Source: Lysobacteraceae bacterium UBA6001 (GTDB taxonomy: Bacteria; Pseudomonadota; Gammaproteobacteria; Xanthomonadales; Xanthomonadaceae). From it: DNA of 18,677 nt. Positions within the stretch are counted from its first letter, which is position 1. Each line of letters starts with the position of its first letter. The notes under the pieces were generated by a model, which worked only from the letters and a program-made list of their open reading frames with translations, was not told the DNA's origin and did not search any database. The stretch covers positions 1 to 18,677 of the forward strand of contig DJAN01000110.1 of assembly GCA_002429615.1 (NCBI GenBank). Reading direction: 5' to 3'. Shown in pieces: positions 14,800-18,677 of this stretch. A program made the position numbers and the translations under genes.

Positions 14800-16746
14800 A
14801 TGACTGAAGCCCTCGACGATCTGCACGCGGCCACCGACCTGATCCTGCAACGCGTGACCGGCCCGTTGCGGGTAGGCGCCCCGCTCGGCCTGGGCAAACC
14901 GCACCGCCTGCTCAATGCGCTCTACCAGCGCGTCGCCGCCGACCCCGCGCGGCCGATGCAGCTTTACACCGCGTTGTCGCTCGATCCCCCCGGCGCCGCC
15001 GGTGGCCTGGAAGGACGCTTCCTCGGCCCGTTCGCGCAACGCCACTTCGGTGACGACTTCCCGCGCCTGGCCTATGTGGAAGCCATGCGCCGCGACGCGC
15101 TGCCGGCGCATGTCGAAGTGGAGGAGTTCTACATGCAGTCCGGCGCGATGCTGTCCTCGCGCCAGGCGCAGCGCGCCTATACCAGCCTCAACTACACGAT
15201 GGCCGCCGACGCGGTGGCGATGCGCGCGCCGAACCTGGTGCTGCAGAAGGTGGCGCGCGAACCGGGCGGCGAGCGCCTCTCGCTGTCGTGCAACAACGAC
15301 CTGACCCAGGACCTGCTCGATGCCATCGCCCGCCGCGGCCTGCCGCGTCCGCTGATGGTGGCCGAGGTCGACCCGCAACTGCCGTGGATCGGCGGCTCGG
15401 CCGTGGTGCCGGATGACTTCTTCGACATGGTGGTCGACCCACCCGGTCCGCACCCGAAGCTGTTCGCCCTGCCCCGCCAGCCAGTGGGCGATGCCGACTA
15501 CGCCATCGGCCTGTATGCGAGCACGCTGGTGCGTGATGGCGGCACGCTGCAGATCGGCATCGGCACGCTGGCCGATGCGTTGAGCCATGCGCTGGTGCTG
15601 CGCCACACCGACAATGCCCGCTACCGCGCGGTGCTGCGGGCCCTGGACCCGACCCTGGAAGCGAATCCGCTGGTACGCGACCACGGCGGGCTCGATCCTT
15701 TCGAGCAGGGCCTGTACGGCTGCAGCGAAATGCTCAACGAAGGATTCCGCCGCCTGGTGCAGACCGGCGTCATTCATCGCCGCGTGCATGACGATGCCGC
15801 GTTGATGCAGCGCCTGCACGATGGCACGGCGTCCACCGACGACCACGCACGCCTGCAGCGCGAAGGCGAATTCCTGCATGGCGCCTTCTACCTCGGCTCG
15901 CACGAGTTCTATGACTGGCTACGCGAGAACGGCGATGGCGGCAAGGGCATCGGCATGCGCCGCATCAGCGAAATCAATCAGCTTTATGGCGGCCACGAAG
16001 CCCTTGAGCGCCTGCAGCGCCGCCAGGCACGCTTCTTCAACAGCTGCATGATCGCCACCGCGTTGGGCACGGCGGCCTCCGATGGGCTGGAGGACGGCCG
16101 CATCGTCTCCGGCGTCGGCGGACAATACAACTTCGTGGCGATGTCGCATGCGCTGGAAGACGCGCGCAGCGTGCTGATGCTGCGCGCCAGCCGTACCGAC
16201 GGCGCCGGCCGTGTCGAATCCAACGTGCGCTGGCAGTACGGCCACGCCACCATCCCGCGCCACCTGCGCGATATCTACGTCAACCAGTACGGCATCGCCG
16301 ACCTGCTCGGCGCCACCGACGAGGCCTGTGTGGTCGCGATGACCGCGATTGCCGAAGTGCCCTTCCAGCAGGGGCTGCTGTCCTCCGCCATGGCCGCGCG
16401 AAAGCTGCGCGAGGATTTCACCTCGCCCGACCGCTGGCAACGCAACACGCCCGAAGCCCTCGCCGCCGCGCTGGCCCCGTTCCGTGCTGATGGCACGCTG
16501 CCGGATTACCCACTCGGCAGCGATTTCACCGCCGTCGAACAACGCCTGCTGCGCGGGCTCGCCTGGCTCAAGCAGGGCAGCACGACGTGGCGCGGCAAGC
16601 TCGCCCTGCTCACCGGCGCGCTGGGTGGCCCGCTCGCAGAGGATGCCGAGGCGGTGCAACGCATGGGCCTCGACGCACCGAACAGCATCGGCGAAAAACT
16701 GCAGGCGCGCCTGGTGCGCCACGCCCTCGCGCGCACCGCGCGTTGA
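14800..16746 (+). CDS. Acetyl-CoA hydrolase/CoA-transferase family protein
   Basis: A 648-residue cytoplasmic enzyme of the acetyl-CoA hydrolase/transferase family, which hydrolyses acyl-CoA or moves CoA between carboxylic acids. The N-terminal half carries [17 protein letters not shown] (about 249-265). [12 protein letters not shown] holds Glu310, a candidate for the catalytic glutamate that forms the glutamyl-CoA adduct. The C-terminal domain has the family motif [10 protein letters not shown] (437-446), followed by [28 protein letters not shown]. It is longer than the roughly 430-500 residues of simple acetate or succinyl CoA-transferases, with an extra segment at about 330-415 between the two domains. 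The ATG at 14800 is chosen over an in-frame ATG at 14764; TACGCT at 14788-14793 could be a -10 box very close to it. Substrate unknown. Confidence 0.87.
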   Translation: MTEALDDLHAATDLILQRVTGPLRVGAPLGLGKPHRLLNALYQRVAADPARPMQLYTALSLDPPGAAGGLEGRFLGPFAQRHFGDDFPRLAYVEAMRRDALPAHVEVEEFYMQSGAMLSSRQAQRAYTSLNYTMAADAVAMRAPNLVLQKVAREPGGERLSLSCNNDLTQDLLDAIARRGLPRPLMVAEVDPQLPWIGGSAVVPDDFFDMVVDPPGPHPKLFALPRQPVGDADYAIGLYASTLVRDGGTLQIGIGTLADALSHALVLRHTDNARYRAVLRALDPTLEANPLVRDHGGLDPFEQGLYGCSEMLNEGFRRLVQTGVIHRRVHDDAALMQRLHDGTASTDDHARLQREGEFLHGAFYLGSHEFYDWLRENGDGGKGIGMRRISEINQLYGGHEALERLQRRQARFFNSCMIATALGTAASDGLEDGRIVSGVGGQYNFVAMSHALEDARSVLMLRASRTDGAGRVESNVRWQYGHATIPRHLRDIYVNQYGIADLLGATDEACVVAMTAIAEVPFQQGLLSSAMAARKLREDFTSPDRWQRNTPEALAAALAPFRADGTLPDYPLGSDFTAVEQRLLRGLAWLKQGSTTWRGKLALLTGALGGPLAEDAEAVQRMGLDAPNSIGEKLQARLVRHALARTAR

Positions 16747-16835
16747 ACGCAGCTTCAGCCGCGCGGCCCTGTTTTCACACCTCGCGCGCAAGCGGGCACG
16801 GCAAGCTGCGGGCACGTTCCGCAGGAGTTTCCCGC

Positions 16836-17792
16836 ATGCCGATGTGCACGTCATCCTCACGCCCGCTTGCGCTGCTGCTGTTCTGCGCACCGCTGGTCGC
16901 CGCCGCGCAGGCGCCCGCCGCCGCGCCGGAGATCACACCGCCTGACATCGGCCCGCGCTCCAACTTCGCGGCGCAGGTGCTGCTGGATCGCGCGCATTTC
17001 TCGCCGGGCGAGATCGATGCGCTCGCCGGTTCCAACCAGCGCCGCGCGGTGGCCGGTTACCAGCGCGCGCATGACCTCAAGGCGAGCGGCGAACTCGATG
17101 ACGCCACCTGGCAGGCGTTGTCCAGCGATACCGCGCCGATGCTGCTCGACTACACGCTGACCGACGCCGACGTCGCGGGCCCCTACACGCCCACGCCGAA
17201 GGAACCTGCCGACCAGGCCAAGCTGCCGGCGATGGGCTACCAGTCCGTCGAGGAGGCGCTGGGCGAACGCTTCCACGCCAGCCCCGCGCTGCTGCGCGCA
17301 CTCAACCCGCAGGCTGACTTCACCCGCGCCGGCACCGTGCTGCGCGTGCCGTCCGTGGGCGGTGGCACGCCGTTGCCGAAGGCGGCGGCGCTGGTCGTGG
17401 ACAAGTCCGACTCGACGGTGTCGCTGCGCGATGCGCAGGGCAAGGTCTACGCGCAGTTCCCCGCTTCCACCGGCAGCACGCATGACCCGCTGCCGATCGG
17501 GCGCTGGAAGATTCTCGGCATCTCGCGCGATCCGCCGTTCCACTACAACCCCAAGCTGTTCTGGGACGCGAGCCGCAGCGACAAGAAGGCCACGCTGCCA
17601 CCGGGTCCGAACAATCCGGTCGGCCCGGTGTGGATCGACCTGTCCAAGCCGCATTACGGCATCCACGGCACGCCCGAGCCGGGGCATGTCGGCAAGACCG
17701 AATCGCACGGCTGCATCCGCCTGACCAACTGGGATGCGCTCACCGTCGCCGGCGTGGTGGATGCTTCCGTGCCGGCCATCCTGCAGGAGTGA
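16836..17792 (+). CDS. L,D-transpeptidase (YkuD domain), exported
   Basis: A 318-residue exported enzyme that makes 3-3 crosslinks in peptidoglycan or links proteins to it, using a catalytic cysteine. An N-terminal signal sequence (about 1-24) is followed by a peptidoglycan-binding-like segment (about 43-96, with [14 protein letters not shown] and [11 protein letters not shown]) and a LysM-like stretch (about 132-171, with [17 protein letters not shown]). The YkuD domain (about 184-316) contains [10 protein letters not shown] and [11 protein letters not shown] with catalytic Cys293. The ATG at 16836 has AGGAG at 16823-16827 with eight bases of spacing. All seven Tyr codons are TAC, in contrast with the DNA beyond 17822. 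It follows the CoA-transferase gene by 89 bases and may have its own promoter, none of which is clear. A new gene begins four bases after its stop. Confidence 0.92.
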   Translation: MPMCTSSSRPLALLLFCAPLVAAAQAPAAAPEITPPDIGPRSNFAAQVLLDRAHFSPGEIDALAGSNQRRAVAGYQRAHDLKASGELDDATWQALSSDTAPMLLDYTLTDADVAGPYTPTPKEPADQAKLPAMGYQSVEEALGERFHASPALLRALNPQADFTRAGTVLRVPSVGGGTPLPKAAALVVDKSDSTVSLRDAQGKVYAQFPASTGSTHDPLPIGRWKILGISRDPPFHYNPKLFWDASRSDKKATLPPGPNNPVGPVWIDLSKPHYGIHGTPEPGHVGKTESHGCIRLTNWDALTVAGVVDASVPAILQE

Positions 17793-17796
17793 GGCG

Positions 17797-17822
17797 ATGA
17801 AGACGCTGGCGCTGGTCGGCAC
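17797..17822 (+). pseudogene. Truncated start of a gene following the L,D-transpeptidase
   Basis: An ATG at 17797 with GGAG at 17786-17789, seven bases of spacing, starts a frame reading MKTLALVG. This looks like the genuine start of a further gene in the L,D-transpeptidase operon. After about eight codons the sequence changes to antisense oligopeptidase B, and the frame runs on only to a stop at 17884-17886. The rest of this gene is missing from the window. Its identity cannot be told from eight residues. Confidence 0.5.
17811..17822. other. Junction between two unrelated DNA segments
   Basis: To the left lies normal Xanthomonadaceae-like sequence with a newly started gene. To the right lies the minus-strand coding sequence of oligopeptidase B, which keeps recognisable homology down to WKDIVP (last codon 17817-17819) and then abruptly reads antisense of the L,D-transpeptidase end with no stop. 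Tyr codon use switches from all TAC on the left (7 of 7 in the L,D-transpeptidase) to mostly TAT on the right (12 of 17). The exact break cannot be placed more closely than a few bases. Confidence 0.7.
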
Positions 17823-18677
17823 GATGTCCTTCCAGGCGGCGCGGCCCTTGGCGGCATCGGCGTCCGATATGGTCATCAGCCGGTAATTGGGGGCCTGCCA
17901 GTTGGTGCGGATCGTCCATTGGCCGCCCACATTGTCGCTGCTGTAGAGGAAGTCGCGTTCGCGCGGGGCGAGCGGCGTGAAACTGACCGGATTGGCGGAC
18001 GGGACGCAGCGCTCCTCATTGCTGACGGTCGATTGCAGGACGATGCAGATGAACTTGTCCGACGTCGTCTTCTTGAGGCCCATGTAGAAGGTATCGTCCT
18101 TCTCCTCATAGACCAGCCGATCGGCGCCGACGGGCGTGCCCAGCACATGCGCCTTCACCCGCTTGCCGAGCAGGGTGGTCGGATCCTTCTCGACATAGAA
18201 GATCGTCTTGCTGTCGTCGGCCCAGGCGAAATCGGGTTCGGCGTTGGGGATTTCATCGGCCAGCAGCTTGCCGTCGGCGAGTCCCTTGACCCGGATCACA
18301 TATTGGCGGCGGCCGACCAGATCCTCGGCATAGGCGAGCAATTTGTCGTCGGGGCTGACGTCCTTGCCGCCGATCGCGAAATAGCCCTTGCCCGCGCCCA
18401 TCTTGGGTTCGTCGAGCAATATCTGTTCGGGCGCATCCATGCTGCCCTTGCGCCGGGCGACGATTGGATAGTCGCCGCCGGTCTCGAAGCGGCTGTAATA
18501 ATAATAGCCCTTCTTGCGATAGGGGACGCTGCTGTCGTCCTGCTTTATGCGGCCGGTGATCTCGCCGTAGAGCTTGTCCTGCAACGGTTTGGTCGTTGCC
18601 AGCAGCGCGTCGGCATAGGCATTTTCGGCCGCCAGATAGGCGAGCATCTCGGGGTTCTTGCGGCTGTCGTCGCGCAG
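17817..18677 (-). CDS. ptrB: Oligopeptidase B, partial (N-terminal propeller only)
   Basis: A 287-codon fragment of a family S9 serine peptidase that cuts short peptides after basic residues. Its 5' end lies beyond the right edge and its 3' end is cut at the junction. The frame opens with LRDDSRKNPEMLAYLAAENA, matching the conserved start region of PtrB. DVSPDDKLLAYAEDLVGRRQY, PDFAWADDSKTIFYVEKDP, DRLVYEEKDDTFYMGLKKTTS and WKDIVP all parallel E. coli PtrB in order, up to about residue 320 of its ~690. The whole alpha/beta-hydrolase domain with the Ser-Asp-His triad is missing, so the piece cannot be active. Preference for TAT, and the use of TTG, ATA and CAA, differ from the neighbouring genes and suit a sphingomonad-like alphaproteobacterium. 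Family call is strong; organism of origin is inferred. Confidence 0.85.

Noticed and set aside
12891..15903. Long frames on both strands opposite or extending the BlaR1, BlaI and CoA-transferase genes (492 codons plus, 531 codons minus)
   Set aside because: The plus-strand one is antisense to the M56 gene, and the minus-strand one only becomes real at the BlaI start (14688). The extensions show no domain and overlap well-supported genes.
16749..16809. GCAGCTT (16749-16755) and AAGCTGC (16803-16809) as an inverted repeat between the CoA-transferase and L,D-transpeptidase genes
   Set aside because: The arms are only seven bases with a 47-base loop and no other sign of a regulatory site, so chance is a sufficient explanation.
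16857..18647. A long minus-strand frame of 596 codons joining the oligopeptidase B fragment to the antisense of the L,D-transpeptidase
   Set aside because: Only its first part has protein homology; past the junction it is simply the reverse complement of a clear L,D-transpeptidase gene, rich in Arg and Ala as expected of a shadow frame.
1..18677. CRISPR arrays, tRNA or rRNA genes, IS elements and prophage genes
   Set aside because: None was found: no regularly spaced direct repeats, no transposase or integrase motifs, and no tRNA-like cloverleaf in the short intergenic gaps.

Overview
The window looks like chromosomal DNA of a high-GC gammaproteobacterium of the Xanthomonadaceae/Lysobacteraceae group (Stenotrophomonas, Pseudoxanthomonas, Luteimonas or a relative). 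This rests on strong G/C-ending codon preference, the types of gene present, and a REP-like palindrome of a kind common in lysobacters and pseudomonads. The last ~860 bases are different: they use other codons and appear to come from an alphaproteobacterial (sphingomonad-like) gene joined on at about 17811-17822.

Layout on the plus strand first. A secreted S1/P1-type nuclease (138-950) is followed by an ETHE1-like metallo-beta-lactamase-fold enzyme (976-1803). A tight modABC molybdate ABC transporter comes next (1863-3949), with a ModC that lacks the usual C-terminal Mop/TOBE domain. A small gap with a REP-like hairpin separates modC from a convergent minus-strand operon.

That operon, read right to left from about 11412 to 4002, encodes a DcaP-like outer-membrane porin, an AdiC-like antiporter, a large PLP-dependent Arg/Lys/Orn decarboxylase, a CDF-family transporter homologue whose metal-site residues are largely replaced, and a second AdiC/PotE-like antiporter. 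The decarboxylase with antiporters is the classic amino-acid-dependent acid-resistance or polyamine-forming arrangement. The added degenerate CDF protein, translationally coupled to the second antiporter, is the most unusual biological part of the window.

Divergent from the porin is a flavin-reductase-like gene (11657-12214). Convergent with it is a BlaI / BlaR1-like / lipoprotein cassette (14688 down to 12211) in which the M56 protease carries a C-terminal TonB-like domain instead of a penicillin-binding sensor. Two copies of a TTACGnnCGTAA dyad lie over the blaI promoter and look like the autoregulatory operators. Divergent from blaI is an acetyl-CoA hydrolase/transferase family gene (14800-16746), followed by an L,D-transpeptidase (16836-17792).

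Right after the L,D-transpeptidase a new gene starts with a good ribosome binding site but is cut after about eight codons. From there the minus strand carries the N-terminal propeller of an oligopeptidase B, missing its 3' half and its 5' end. This is either an assembly chimera or a recent illegitimate recombination. No tRNA, rRNA, CRISPR array, IS element or prophage gene was seen.
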